64,000 nucleotides of DNA from contig NZ_JAENIO010000004.1 in assembly GCF_016595415.1 (NCBI RefSeq), positions 62,001 to 126,000 on the forward strand. Reading direction: 5' to 3'. The position numbers and the translations under genes are program-made. How positions within the stretch are numbered: position 1 is the first letter of the stretch; each line of letters opens with the position of its first letter. Below the pieces are notes generated by a model that was given only the letters and a program-made list of their open reading frames with translations, was not told the origin of the DNA and did no database searches. The stretch is from Roseibacillus ishigakijimensis. Lineage in GTDB: Bacteria > Verrucomicrobiota > Verrucomicrobiia > Verrucomicrobiales > Akkermansiaceae. Positions 33,826-42,409 of this stretch are shown in pieces.

Positions 33826-34563
33826 CTAATCCGCGACCACAGCAAAAATCGAGGCAAAGCCGTGCCCCTTCACGGTCGCAGTGGGGTTCACCTTCATTTG
33901 GGAAATATCGCCATCGAGAAAAAGGGCGTTGCGGCAGCCCAAAGCGCGGAAGCAGTCCGCAAAAGTCCAGAGGTTCACCATCGTTTCGCCCTTGGTGATC
34001 ACGAAGACGACCCGCCCCTCGCCATCCACGCCCACGCCATTGCGGAGGAGTTCGCTGTTCGATCCCTCGTTGAAGGCGGGGTGAGTCTGGCCCTCCAGCA
34101 AGAGGGCGGGACCCGATTGCACGGCGGCCCAGAGGGAGGCTTTTTTTTCCACGCTCCACTTGGCATAGGCCTGACTTTCCACCACCCCGGCTACCATTTT
34201 GTCGGCCGATTTCTGGAGATAAAAAAGGGCGTTGGGTTTGAGGAAGAAATTGCCGGGGGCGTCACGCAGGTTGAGTGGGCGCAACTCTTTGCCCTTCTCG
34301 AGATAGAGCACGGAGGGAATTTGGCGGGGCTCGAAGATGCCGCCATTGGTCAACATCAGCACCTCCTCCCCCTGATTTTGCAAAGCCTTTCTGGCCGCGC
34401 GAAAGGTGAAAAGCGGCTTTCCGTCCTCGCCCAGCCAGAGCAAGCGCACCTTTTCTGGCTCCGTGCGAAAAACGCGAAATTCCTTGCCCCGGTGGAGGAA
34501 TTCTTCCTCTCCTCCCCGTAAGCAAAGCAGAGAAAGAAAATAGAATGTGACGATGAGCCTCAT
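33826..34563 (-). CDS. Secreted phosphodiester-glycosidase-domain protein (NAGPA/YigE-like)
   Basis: A 245-residue protein with a signal-like N-terminus (MRLIVTFYFLSLLCLRGG). It matches the domain also found in mammalian NAGPA ('uncovering enzyme'): TNGGIFEPRQIPSVLYLEKGKELRPLN, FFLKPNALFYL, QSGPALLLEG, and the C-terminal GCRNALFLDGDISQM. In that family the domain hydrolyses GlcNAc-phosphodiester or acts on glycans; the bacterial substrate is not known. The start ATG lies inside a 15-bp perfect hairpin that also serves as terminator of the upstream gene; a GTG two codons earlier is the alternative. Confidence 0.8.
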   Translation of the reverse strand: MRLIVTFYFLSLLCLRGGEEEFLHRGKEFRVFRTEPEKVRLLWLGEDGKPLFTFRAARKALQNQGEEVLMLTNGGIFEPRQIPSVLYLEKGKELRPLNLRDAPGNFFLKPNALFYLQKSADKMVAGVVESQAYAKWSVEKKASLWAAVQSGPALLLEGQTHPAFNEGSNSELLRNGVGVDGEGRVVFVITKGETMVNLWTFADCFRALGCRNALFLDGDISQMKVNPTATVKGHGFASIFAVVAD

Positions 34564-34574
34564 CGTCACATTCT
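34542..34574 (-). terminator. Perfect 15-bp hairpin spanning the glycosidase start codon
   Basis: AGAATGTGACGATGA and its exact complement TCATCGTCACATTCT flank a 3-base loop. On the minus strand a T-rich stretch (TATTTTCTTTC) follows, and the hairpin lies about 36 bases after the stop of the duplicated-domain protein gene. It is therefore a probable terminator for that gene while containing the ATG (34563) of the next one in its 5' arm. Confidence 0.85.
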
Positions 34575-34609
34575 TGTAGCTAGAACTTCGCAGTCAAACA
34601 AAACGATGC

Positions 34610-36523
34610 TTATTGCTTGCTGAGGCGAAAGAACGCCCGGCCATCCGTAGCCACTTCAGTGGCAGGAATGAGATAGCTACCCGTGGGCCCGCTGGCGACG
34701 ACCGTAGCCACAGGATTCTCGCCAAAATCCACCAAATCCAGGCTCTTGTAGACGTCATAGGACGCGCCATCCTCGGCAACCCATTCCACAAGATAATCCC
34801 CGCTCTCCGGCTGCAACGTGATGCCGATCACCTCGATCCCCTCCGTGACCACCTCGACAGGGGCTCCACAGTAGCGGAGCCGGAAGTTGGAGATCTCGAA
34901 ACTTCCCGAGTCCACCGATGGATTTTCGCTATCCTCGAAGGGATGCGCGTCAAAAATGCGGAAACCGAAACCATTCAATTGGGTAAAGGTTCCGGAGGGG
35001 GGCACATCATCGGGGTTAGGGGGAGCACTCTCATCAATCAATGCCGTGGCCGTGATAGCGGTGAACTGGCCGGTCACAGGATCATTATACCAAGTGGTGG
35101 CCATCTCCACCTCGGTCTCGGAGATCCGGGTCACCCGGGTCACGAACCGGCTGGTGTCATTAGGGAACTGCAAGCCGACCAAATTGGGATCGCCACTTTG
35201 GCCCAAGGTTCCCCCCGCACTCAAAAAGACCGCGAAGTCGCCTTCAATAAAGGGAGTCAACTCCTCTCCCTCCTCGTAGCTGCTGATGTGATCATCGACA
35301 CGAATGCGCATCGCGGTGCCGCCGGGGGGACCGAAGTCGATCATTCCGAGAACAAATTCAAAATTACTGGCGGTATCGAAGAAGCCAAAACGGAAGTCGG
35401 TATCACTTCCCTTGTAGACATCGCTCAACAGCTTGAGGTCGAAACTCGCCTCGATGGACTGGCCCACCTCGCTCAGGGCCAGGGGAGCAAACTGCTGGGT
35501 GATCGCGGGCAAGGCCACCCCCTCGGCCACCGCTCCAATCTCGGCAGTGAAGCCATCGGCACTCACTCCGGTCAGATTCGTGATTTCATCGCCCTCGCCC
35601 TTATACAGAAACCAATCGTCAGGATTGCTCACCAACACACTCCGATCAATCTGCAAGCTCGAGATGCGGTAACTCCCCGATTCCACCGTTTCATCGTTTC
35701 CGTCGGCATTGAAGGGATTGGCATCATTCAAGCGAAATCCAAATCCGTTGATCGTCTGGAAGCCTCCCCCGGGTGGGACGTCGTTGGTATTGACGGGTTC
35801 CGCCTCATTCAAGACCGCCGCGACACTCGCCCAACGCTGTTCAAATCCTCCGGTCGGCTCAACGACCCATTGGGTGACAATCTCCAGCTCACTGGGAGAG
35901 ATACGAGTCACCGTAGCCTCGAAGCTATGCACATCCTGCAGGAACTTGAGACCGTCTCCCCCCGGATTGCCCCCGCTGGGCGAAAGGGTGCCTCCCCCCT
36001 CACCGAGGTGGGAGTAATCTCCGGGCTCGAAATCACTCGGGATCTCCTCCTCAGTGACTTCATCGACGGTGCGGGTGCTGATGTAATTGTCGACACGCAG
36101 GCGCATGCCCGTGCCACTAGGGCTGCCCAAATCCACCATCCCCACAATGATCTCGAAGTTCGTGCTCGTATCGTAGAACGAGAAACGGAAATCGGTGTCA
36201 TTTTGGTCTATGACTTCGGTCAGAAGTTCGACGTCGAACTGAACCCGCAAGGAAGCCCCCACCTCGGAAACATCGACCGGTTCAAACTCCTGGACCACGG
36301 CAGGACGATTCCCCGCAATGGTGGGATCCTCCAGATCCGAAATGGTCGCTTCGAATCCCGTGGCCGACTGGGCCGAAAGGCTGGAATTCCCTTCTGGATC
36401 GTAAAGATGCCAGTTCTCGGTCAGCGGCACCACCTCCGCCGAAAGTGAAAGAATGCCTAGCCCCATGAGCACTCCCAGCCAACCAACCCCGTTCACTCCG
36501 CCCATCTGTTGCTTGTTCTTCAT
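34610..36523 (-). CDS. Secreted protein of two tandem copies of an unknown ~270-residue domain
   Basis: A 637-residue protein starting MKNKQQMGGVNGVGWL with a signal peptide to about residue 27. Two copies of one domain follow (about 35-300 and 305-570). Both contain FxxxDTDFRFxF, TxxNFEx-x-x-GMxDxGxPxGTxMRxRVD, TRVTRIS and NGFGFRxxDAxPF. A C-terminal ~60 residues (ESGDYLVEWVAEDGASYDVYKS...FFRLSKQ) resembles the beta-rich tail on other secreted proteins here. The copies look like jelly-roll/LamG-type sheets, but I do not recognise the domain. Start choice among several close ATG/TTG codons is uncertain. Confidence 0.78.
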   Translation of the reverse strand: MKNKQQMGGVNGVGWLGVLMGLGILSLSAEVVPLTENWHLYDPEGNSSLSAQSATGFEATISDLEDPTIAGNRPAVVQEFEPVDVSEVGASLRVQFDVELLTEVIDQNDTDFRFSFYDTSTNFEIIVGMVDLGSPSGTGMRLRVDNYISTRTVDEVTEEEIPSDFEPGDYSHLGEGGGTLSPSGGNPGGDGLKFLQDVHSFEATVTRISPSELEIVTQWVVEPTGGFEQRWASVAAVLNEAEPVNTNDVPPGGGFQTINGFGFRLNDANPFNADGNDETVESGSYRISSLQIDRSVLVSNPDDWFLYKGEGDEITNLTGVSADGFTAEIGAVAEGVALPAITQQFAPLALSEVGQSIEASFDLKLLSDVYKGSDTDFRFGFFDTASNFEFVLGMIDFGPPGGTAMRIRVDDHISSYEEGEELTPFIEGDFAVFLSAGGTLGQSGDPNLVGLQFPNDTSRFVTRVTRISETEVEMATTWYNDPVTGQFTAITATALIDESAPPNPDDVPPSGTFTQLNGFGFRIFDAHPFEDSENPSVDSGSFEISNFRLRYCGAPVEVVTEGIEVIGITLQPESGDYLVEWVAEDGASYDVYKSLDLVDFGENPVATVVASGPTGSYLIPATEVATDGRAFFRLSKQ

Positions 36524-36639
36524 AATCATCATTATCAAAAAAACATTGCAAGGAATTCAGACCGCCACTTAACGATCCTCATCCCATTGCAACAGATCCC
36601 ACTAACATTTTCTTTCTGGGATGGAAACAAATTTCAAAA

Positions 36640-37030
36640 CACTACCGCTTCGGCGTCATCCAGGTGGGGAGAGGAGTTTGTTGCCCCAGGCTGCTCTGGC
36701 CCTCATCTCGCTCATGGGGAGAGACTTCTTGCTTGAGGGGGGCGGCTTTGAGGAGGTTTGGGGCCATGCGGCGCAGGATGGCGATTCCATTCACTTCCTT
36801 CTACATAATTCTGACCGAGAACGACTTCCGCCGCCACTCCTTCTTTTTTGACACCGAGCAGCTCTCGCTTACGATCATGACGAGACTCGTGAGCGCTTCC
36901 CACCTTTTGCGAAGCGACGGTTGCATCGAATCCAGTTCCTGAGTGACGGCAATGCGGCGCGTCGTGACCCGTCCGTTGGCTTTCTCGCCGTGTTCGTGAG
37001 TCTGCCCAGACAGGCCACTATCCTTCACAT
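36640..37030 (-). pseudogene. ISAs1-like transposase remnant, frameshifted
   Basis: On the minus strand a frame reads THEHGEKANGRVTTRR, AVTQELD, LTSLVMIVSES, the pattern seen before the C-terminus of ISAs1-family (H-repeat-associated) transposases (HGRxExRR..V). After a stop and frame change come GIAILRRMAPNLLK, matching the family's NFAxIRRxALNLLK block, and then a third frame LDDAEAVVF resembling the usual C-terminal end. No N-terminal half or inverted repeats were found, so this is a decayed fragment. The 589-base gap it lies in holds no intact gene. Confidence 0.6.
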
Positions 37031-37127
37031 TCTGGTTGGATGGCCATCCAGCCAGTGTTTCACGGGAGTTCGGGAAAGCACAAGGCTCCTGCCAACTATT
37101 TCCTTAGCAGGATGACGGTGCCAGCGC

Positions 37128-39515
37128 TCAATGGGCCTCGGGCGCGCAGGCACAGGGGGCGGGCTCCGGCAAAGCGGCGGAAGGAATAGCCTCGGCCTCG
37201 AGGTGCCCGGCGGCATATTGGATGCCGTCGTGAATCTGCTGCAGGATGGCAGGGGTCCAGAAGGAAGAGGCGTTGTGGCCGAAGTTTGTGTAAAAGACCC
37301 GGCCCGTGCCCACCTTGTGCACCCAGCTGACGGGATAATCGCCGTCCTCTTGGATGAAATGGGCCACGTTCTGATAGAGCTGGTCGGATGTTTGATTCTC
37401 CTCCTTGGACATATCGAGACTCACCAGGACGCGGGAGTGCTGGCGGTCGAAAGTTCCCTCGCGATAGAGATAAATCTCGTCCGAATGCCAGAAGCCTTGG
37501 CCGTCAAAGGCCCGGTTAAGCGGGTGATCGGGGGACTCCAGCTGAAAAGCCCAGGTGCCTTTGGGCGACCAAGGATGGCAGTAAAAGATGCCCCCCATAA
37601 TCGCCACTCCCTCGGGCCAAGTGCGACAGCTATCGGAGGCGGAATGAATGCCGACCACTCCCCCGCCGGCTTTCAGATAGCTCAGCAAAGCCTTTTGCCC
37701 ATCCGGTCCGATGGTTTGCTCGAAGCTGGTGGTGTTATTGAAGAGAACGACATCGAACTGAGCCAGATAGTTGGGGTGAAAATCCGCCGGGTCGTCACTG
37801 AGTGTGATCGTGAAGGCCCCGGTCCTTTTAGCCATTTCCAACAAGGCAAAATTCCCGGTCGCGATGCTAGTGTGGGGATATTGGCATTGCCAAAAGAGGA
37901 GAACGCGCGCCGGTTCGGGCGCGGGGACGGCGGCCTTTCTGGGAACCGCCTCCTGCACCTGCTTTTGTTCTGCCAAACTGGGGCCGAACATACCGACGAG
38001 GAGTTCCTTTTTCTCCTCCCAGGGCAACTTGACCCAACCGTTCGGCGGCTTGGGGGGGGCCGTCTGGGCAGCCTGCGGAGGGGCAGCCGGAATCTCGTTG
38101 AGCGTGTAATACCCCACCGGATGCCAGAGCGCGCGACCGGACTTGCTTCGCACCCCAGAGGAATCGAGACGATGGAGATGACCCTTCACGAGGCCTTCCA
38201 CCTGCAGCCGCACGCGCAAGCCATCGGGGGAAACGGTTGCCCGCTTGATTACGGGTGTGCTCTGGTCCACCTCAGGGCTGCCGTAGCTGGATTGATAAAT
38301 ATAAGTCCAGGCTTCCATGGCGTAGCTGGCGGGGTCGCCCGCCGTGGTGGGATCGACGGTTTCGGTAAAGGTCAGCTCAAAGCCATCGGGGAGGGCCCGC
38401 ATTTGCGAGGTCTCGAAGGGCACCTGGCCATTCCAGCGCACGCGCTCCAGGGTGAAGCCGCGCGTGCCCCGGGAACCCCACCCCCGGTTGGTGCCGCCCA
38501 CAAAGAGAGTGCCATCGTCGGCCAATTTGCCGGGGACGAGCCCGCTCTCGAAGCCTTCTAAGAAATGCCAGGCCGCGCCTTGATAGACGCCGTTGACTTT
38601 TTCGGTGAAGACCCGCTGGACCTGCGAATGACTCTGCTCGCCAATGAAAAGCGAATTCTCGAAGGGCCCGAGGTGACCTTTCTCGTCCAAGACTACAAAG
38701 GTGGGCGAGGCCCCCATGCGTCCGTGGGGCAAGAGCACGCTGGGCGGGTAGAGTTCCGGGATGCGCGCCATCTCGGTCGGGAAGCGGCTGGGACTATTCG
38801 GGCGGGCGGGAGCCTCTTGATCCGGAATCTCAGCATAATACTCGAAGCCCGTTGGAAAGCCCAGGAAGCTACCGGGCTTGGCATGGCGCACGGATGAAGT
38901 GCCATTCCAAGTGCCCTGATTGTCGGTGAAAAAGGTCTCTCCCTCGGCATTGAAACCCACTCCCCCCGGCGAACGCAATCCCGAGGCCACGGGGGTGGTG
39001 GTGCCATCAGGGGCGACCTTGATCATCCAGCCACGCCATTTGGAACTCCCTCCCAATTGGCACAGGGCCACCCAGACATCGCCTGCCTGGTCCGGCTCGG
39101 AACCAAAGGCAAACTGGTGGTAGGTGGCGTCAAAGCCCCAGTCCTGGCTGACGATCTCGAAGCGATCAGCCTCCCCGTCGCCATCGCGATCCTGCAAGCG
39201 GCTCAAATCGGTGCGGGTAGTGACGTAGAGAGCATCATCCTTCCAAAACATGCCGAAGGAGCTCTCCAGGCCATAGGCGAAGCGCGTCCAGGAGACCTGC
39301 GAAAGGTCCTCCCCGTAGGCTCCTTCCGCAATCCAGATTTCCCCCCGTCGGGTGGAGATGGCGAGCTTCTTCTCGGGAAGCAGCGCAATGCTGCCCACCT
39401 CGGCCTCCGTGCCAGCGGGCAGTGGAATGACCTCGCGGCGGTAGAAATCGTCCTGGGTCGCGGCGGCAAGGGTCACCGCCCCGGCTAGCGAAAGTGTGGA
39501 TAAAAGAGCCTTCAT
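37128..39515 (-). CDS. Secreted propeller-plus-ThuA protein
   Basis: A 795-residue protein with a signal peptide (MKALLSTLSLAGAVTLAAA). Residues about 25-480 form a beta-propeller of the sugar/sorbosone-dehydrogenase style common in Planctomycetes and Verrucomicrobia. Residues about 545-760 are a ThuA-type (trehalose-utilisation, glutamine-amidotransferase-like) domain with VLLFWQCQYPHTS, FDVVLFNNTTS, GGGVVGIHSASDSCRTWPE and GTGRVFYTNFGHN. A Cys-rich tail ends the protein. It is probably involved in carbohydrate oxidation in the periplasm. Its start overlaps the stop of the cytochrome c gene by four bases, so the two are co-translated and probably one complex. Substrate unknown. Confidence 0.85.
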   Translation of the reverse strand: MKALLSTLSLAGAVTLAAATQDDFYRREVIPLPAGTEAEVGSIALLPEKKLAISTRRGEIWIAEGAYGEDLSQVSWTRFAYGLESSFGMFWKDDALYVTTRTDLSRLQDRDGDGEADRFEIVSQDWGFDATYHQFAFGSEPDQAGDVWVALCQLGGSSKWRGWMIKVAPDGTTTPVASGLRSPGGVGFNAEGETFFTDNQGTWNGTSSVRHAKPGSFLGFPTGFEYYAEIPDQEAPARPNSPSRFPTEMARIPELYPPSVLLPHGRMGASPTFVVLDEKGHLGPFENSLFIGEQSHSQVQRVFTEKVNGVYQGAAWHFLEGFESGLVPGKLADDGTLFVGGTNRGWGSRGTRGFTLERVRWNGQVPFETSQMRALPDGFELTFTETVDPTTAGDPASYAMEAWTYIYQSSYGSPEVDQSTPVIKRATVSPDGLRVRLQVEGLVKGHLHRLDSSGVRSKSGRALWHPVGYYTLNEIPAAPPQAAQTAPPKPPNGWVKLPWEEKKELLVGMFGPSLAEQKQVQEAVPRKAAVPAPEPARVLLFWQCQYPHTSIATGNFALLEMAKRTGAFTITLSDDPADFHPNYLAQFDVVLFNNTTSFEQTIGPDGQKALLSYLKAGGGVVGIHSASDSCRTWPEGVAIMGGIFYCHPWSPKGTWAFQLESPDHPLNRAFDGQGFWHSDEIYLYREGTFDRQHSRVLVSLDMSKEENQTSDQLYQNVAHFIQEDGDYPVSWVHKVGTGRVFYTNFGHNASSFWTPAILQQIHDGIQYAAGHLEAEAIPSAALPEPAPCACAPEAH

Positions 39516-41110
39516 GGTTGAATCCAAGTGTATGTCATTGCCAAAGAGTGCTCGCCGGCAGTCAGGCCAGCGAGCGAGAGATAAAGATCGGAACCCCGTT
39601 GCTGGAGAGCGCCCGGGGCCGAAGCGGAGATCGTGAGGGCTCCATTAACCAGGAAACCGTCCTCTCGCGCCTGTAGCTCTTGGCCGGAGACAAGACGCAG
39701 CGCCCAATCACCCGCCCCCGTCGGCGGCACCGTGATGGTCAGCTTCCGCTGCAATGAAGGACTTTCCCCCTCACCGGGAAGGGGCTGATCCACGATCAGG
39801 AGCTCCCCGGCGCGATAGCGAAAGGCCGGTCGGTTCTGTTCATCCAAATCGTAGCCCAGGAAGAGCACTTGCCAATCCAGGGGAAAGGCGCGCGGCCATT
39901 TTTGCCCGGACGGCCTGGGCAAGGGGCCAATTCCCAGTCCACGCCCGAGGGAGACCACCTGTTCGCCCGCCGGAGGAGTGGCCCCGGTGCCGCGCACGGT
40001 CCAGTGTTGCCCCGCATTGATGAACTTTCCTTGCCAAAGCAATTCCAGCGCAAGGGTAGAGGCGCTGAAACCATAGTTGATCCCGCCCTCGAGACCGACC
40101 CCGATGGCCCGGGGGCTCACCCCCTCGATAGTGTTGCGATAGAGCGTGCTCCGGCCATTCTCCGGGAAGAGAAAGATATCCGGAAAATCCTTCGCATCGG
40201 CATCGCGGTCAGTGTCGGTGAGAGGATGAAGGCCCATGGAGCCGCCGCTCCGATGAAGGGCGAGCCCCCCACGGGGACCTTTTTGAAAATACTCGAGACG
40301 GAAGGAATTGGTTCCTTTCACCGCCTTGGCCCGCGCACTGGTGTGGCGGTAATGCTGACCCTGACCCTTGAGGTGAAAAACCTCCTGCCCGTTGTAAATG
40401 AGTCGCAGCCCACCCACCGAAGAGACAAAGAAATTGCTATCGTGGTCGCCGGGACTTTCCATCGTCCCTTCCCAGACAACGGCAAAATTCTCCTTCCGGC
40501 CGCCCGCTTGACTGAGGCTGATAGGGCCTTCTTCCTTTTCCTCGGACACCGAGGTGAGCTGGCTGAAATCCGGCATCTCTTCCCACTCGCCCTCATAGAC
40601 GGTCACGGTCAGATTGCTCACTCCCCAGCGATGGCGGGGCAAGGGCGGGAGGGGATGCTTCATCAGAAGCTCGGGAGCGGTCCAAAGACTCTCCCGTGTT
40701 GCGTTCTCCGCCCGCACTTCCGCCACCAATTCCGGCTTCACCGCCCCGTCGCGATTCCCCCAGCTCGACCGCACATGGCTCGCGATGGAAGCAATCTGTT
40801 CATCGCTCAACACCGAGCCCTGGGGCGGCATTTGCAAGTTGTAGGTCTTGGCCCGCACCAGCACTGGCTCCTCGAGCCCATGAAGAATCACGGAAATCAT
40901 GCGCCGGGCATCACCTCGCACCCACTCGCTCCCCGCCAAGGGAGGAAAAGGAGCCCCTGCCGCGCCCTTGCCATCGGGTCCATGGCAAGCCGCACAGTAG
41001 AGACCGTAGAGGGCCTCACCGGTAGGCTCTGCGGCCCGCAAGCCTGCTCCAGAGAAAATCGCCAGGGCAGTCGCGACGAGAGCCTTTTTATCAAAAAATC
41101 GTTGTTTCAT
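39512..41110 (-). CDS. Cytochrome c domain protein, partner of the ThuA/propeller protein
   Basis: A 532-residue secreted protein (signal to about residue 27). A class I cytochrome c domain (about 30-120) has the haem site CAACH and a likely axial Met in QMPPQG. The rest is beta-rich (PA14/carbohydrate-binding-like; FAVVWEGTMESPGDHDSNFFVSSVGGLRLIYNG), then a C-terminal domain with SLGRGLGIGPLP. This is the PVC-type haem-protein arrangement used to receive electrons from a periplasmic dehydrogenase. Chosen start 41110 begins the signal peptide; upstream in-frame codons are unrelated. Coupled to the next gene by ATGA overlap. Confidence 0.83.
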   Translation of the reverse strand: MKQRFFDKKALVATALAIFSGAGLRAAEPTGEALYGLYCAACHGPDGKGAAGAPFPPLAGSEWVRGDARRMISVILHGLEEPVLVRAKTYNLQMPPQGSVLSDEQIASIASHVRSSWGNRDGAVKPELVAEVRAENATRESLWTAPELLMKHPLPPLPRHRWGVSNLTVTVYEGEWEEMPDFSQLTSVSEEKEEGPISLSQAGGRKENFAVVWEGTMESPGDHDSNFFVSSVGGLRLIYNGQEVFHLKGQGQHYRHTSARAKAVKGTNSFRLEYFQKGPRGGLALHRSGGSMGLHPLTDTDRDADAKDFPDIFLFPENGRSTLYRNTIEGVSPRAIGVGLEGGINYGFSASTLALELLWQGKFINAGQHWTVRGTGATPPAGEQVVSLGRGLGIGPLPRPSGQKWPRAFPLDWQVLFLGYDLDEQNRPAFRYRAGELLIVDQPLPGEGESPSLQRKLTITVPPTGAGDWALRLVSGQELQAREDGFLVNGALTISASAPGALQQRGSDLYLSLAGLTAGEHSLAMTYTWIQP

Positions 41111-41304
41111 GTCAGGAAAGGAAACCGGGCCGCCCGCTACGGCGGCCCCCATCCGGATGTTTCCCTACTCCCCCGAATTGGTGAGATTGGACAATTTTAC
41201 GCGGAAAAGAGCGCAACCCCCTCCCAGCCCGCTCCCCGGAATGACCAAAAAAACGAGCCCAAAAAAAAAGAGCAAAGGAAAATTATTTTTTAAGTTGCTA
41301 TTAA

Positions 41305-41322
41305 AATTAGCCCGGGCTAATT
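41305..41322 (+). promoter_or_regulatory. 18-bp perfect palindrome, candidate DtxR/MntR-family operator
   Basis: AATTAGCCCGGGCTAATT is a perfect 18-bp palindrome ending 8 bases before the ATG of the metal-binding lipoprotein, just after an AT-rich stretch that can serve as the -10 region (TATTAAAAT). Two-fold symmetric sites starting with TTAG and ending with CTAA are usual for DtxR-type metalloregulators; the exact match here is not tested. Placement suits repression when metal is sufficient. Confidence 0.6.
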
Positions 41323-41329
41323 CAGGGCC

Positions 41330-42322
41330 ATGAACTCACTTTTCTTTCGTCTTCTCACCTCCACAGGTGCTTTGGTTTTGCTTCTTGGAATCGCCTCTTG
41401 CCGGGACAAGGAGGGAGCCAAGAGCGTTGCCAGTTCCTTCTCCCACCCCTACCGCATCACTGCCACGACCGGAATGATCGCGGACATCACGCGCCAGGTA
41501 GTGGGAGGCGAGGAAGTGGCCGAAGTGACCAACCTCATTGGGGAAGGCATCGATCCCCACGCCTACAAGGCCGCGCGCAGTGATTTGCTCGCCTTGCAGA
41601 AGGCCGATCTCGTTCTTTACAATGGTCTCCTCTTGGAAGGAAAAATGGGGGACACGTTTTCCCGTCTCGGCGAGAGCGGCAAACCCGTCGTCGCAGTGGC
41701 GGAGTCGGTATTGCAATCCACCCAAGGCCCTCTGCGGGACGAGTCGGATCACCCCGACCCCCATGTGTGGATGGATGTGCGCCTGTGGATGCAAGCGGTG
41801 GAAACCATCGCCACCACTCTGATGAAGCACGACCACGCCCATGCCGACCGTTACCGGGAAAATGCCGACCGCTATCTCGCTGAACTCCGCCAATTGGACG
41901 ACTATGCCCGCACCTCCTTGGCGACCATTCCGCAAGAGCAACGGGTCCTGGTCACTGCTCATGACGCCTTCGGCTACCTTGCCCGCGCTTACGGCATCGA
42001 GGTCAGAGGGGTTCAGGGTCTTTCCACTGAATCCGAAGCGGGGGTGAGAGACATCGAGAATCTGGTCCTCTTTCTAATCGACAGGAAAATTCCCGCCATT
42101 TTCGTGGAGAGCTCGGTCTCCGATCAGCACGTGAAGGCCCTGCAGGAAGGGGCCCGGGCCCAAGGGCATGAAGTTACTATTGGGGGAAAGCTCTTCTCCG
42201 ATGCCATGGGGCCGGCCGGAACCTATGAAGGCACCTACGTGGGCATGATCGACCACAACATCACGACCATCACCCGCGCTCTCGGCGGGCAGGCCAGAGG
42301 CTTTCGAGCTTCCCGGAACTAA
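41330..42322 (+). CDS. Metal ABC transporter binding lipoprotein (TroA/MntA-like)
   Basis: A 330-residue lipoprotein (Cys24 after MNSLFFRLLTSTGALVLLLGIAS). It belongs to cluster A-I metal-binding proteins (Zn/Mn). Ligands visible: His77 (GIDPHAYK), His145 (DPHVWMD), His211 (TAHDAFGYLARAYG) and Asp308 (GMIDHN), matching the three-His-one-Asp set of TroA, which binds Zn or Mn. A small His/Asp-rich loop (HDHAHAD, about 167-173) is like ZnuA but short. First gene of the locus, after an 18-bp palindrome. Exact metal not determinable. Confidence 0.92.
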   Translation: MNSLFFRLLTSTGALVLLLGIASCRDKEGAKSVASSFSHPYRITATTGMIADITRQVVGGEEVAEVTNLIGEGIDPHAYKAARSDLLALQKADLVLYNGLLLEGKMGDTFSRLGESGKPVVAVAESVLQSTQGPLRDESDHPDPHVWMDVRLWMQAVETIATTLMKHDHAHADRYRENADRYLAELRQLDDYARTSLATIPQEQRVLVTAHDAFGYLARAYGIEVRGVQGLSTESEAGVRDIENLVLFLIDRKIPAIFVESSVSDQHVKALQEGARAQGHEVTIGGKLFSDAMGPAGTYEGTYVGMIDHNITTITRALGGQARGFRASRN

Positions 42323-42409
42323 CCTCCTGCCAGCGGCCCAACCTCTCCCCAACGCGCTGCCCGAGGTCGTGCGGAGGGCGAGATCTGCCCGCAAAACACT
42401 CTAACCAAC

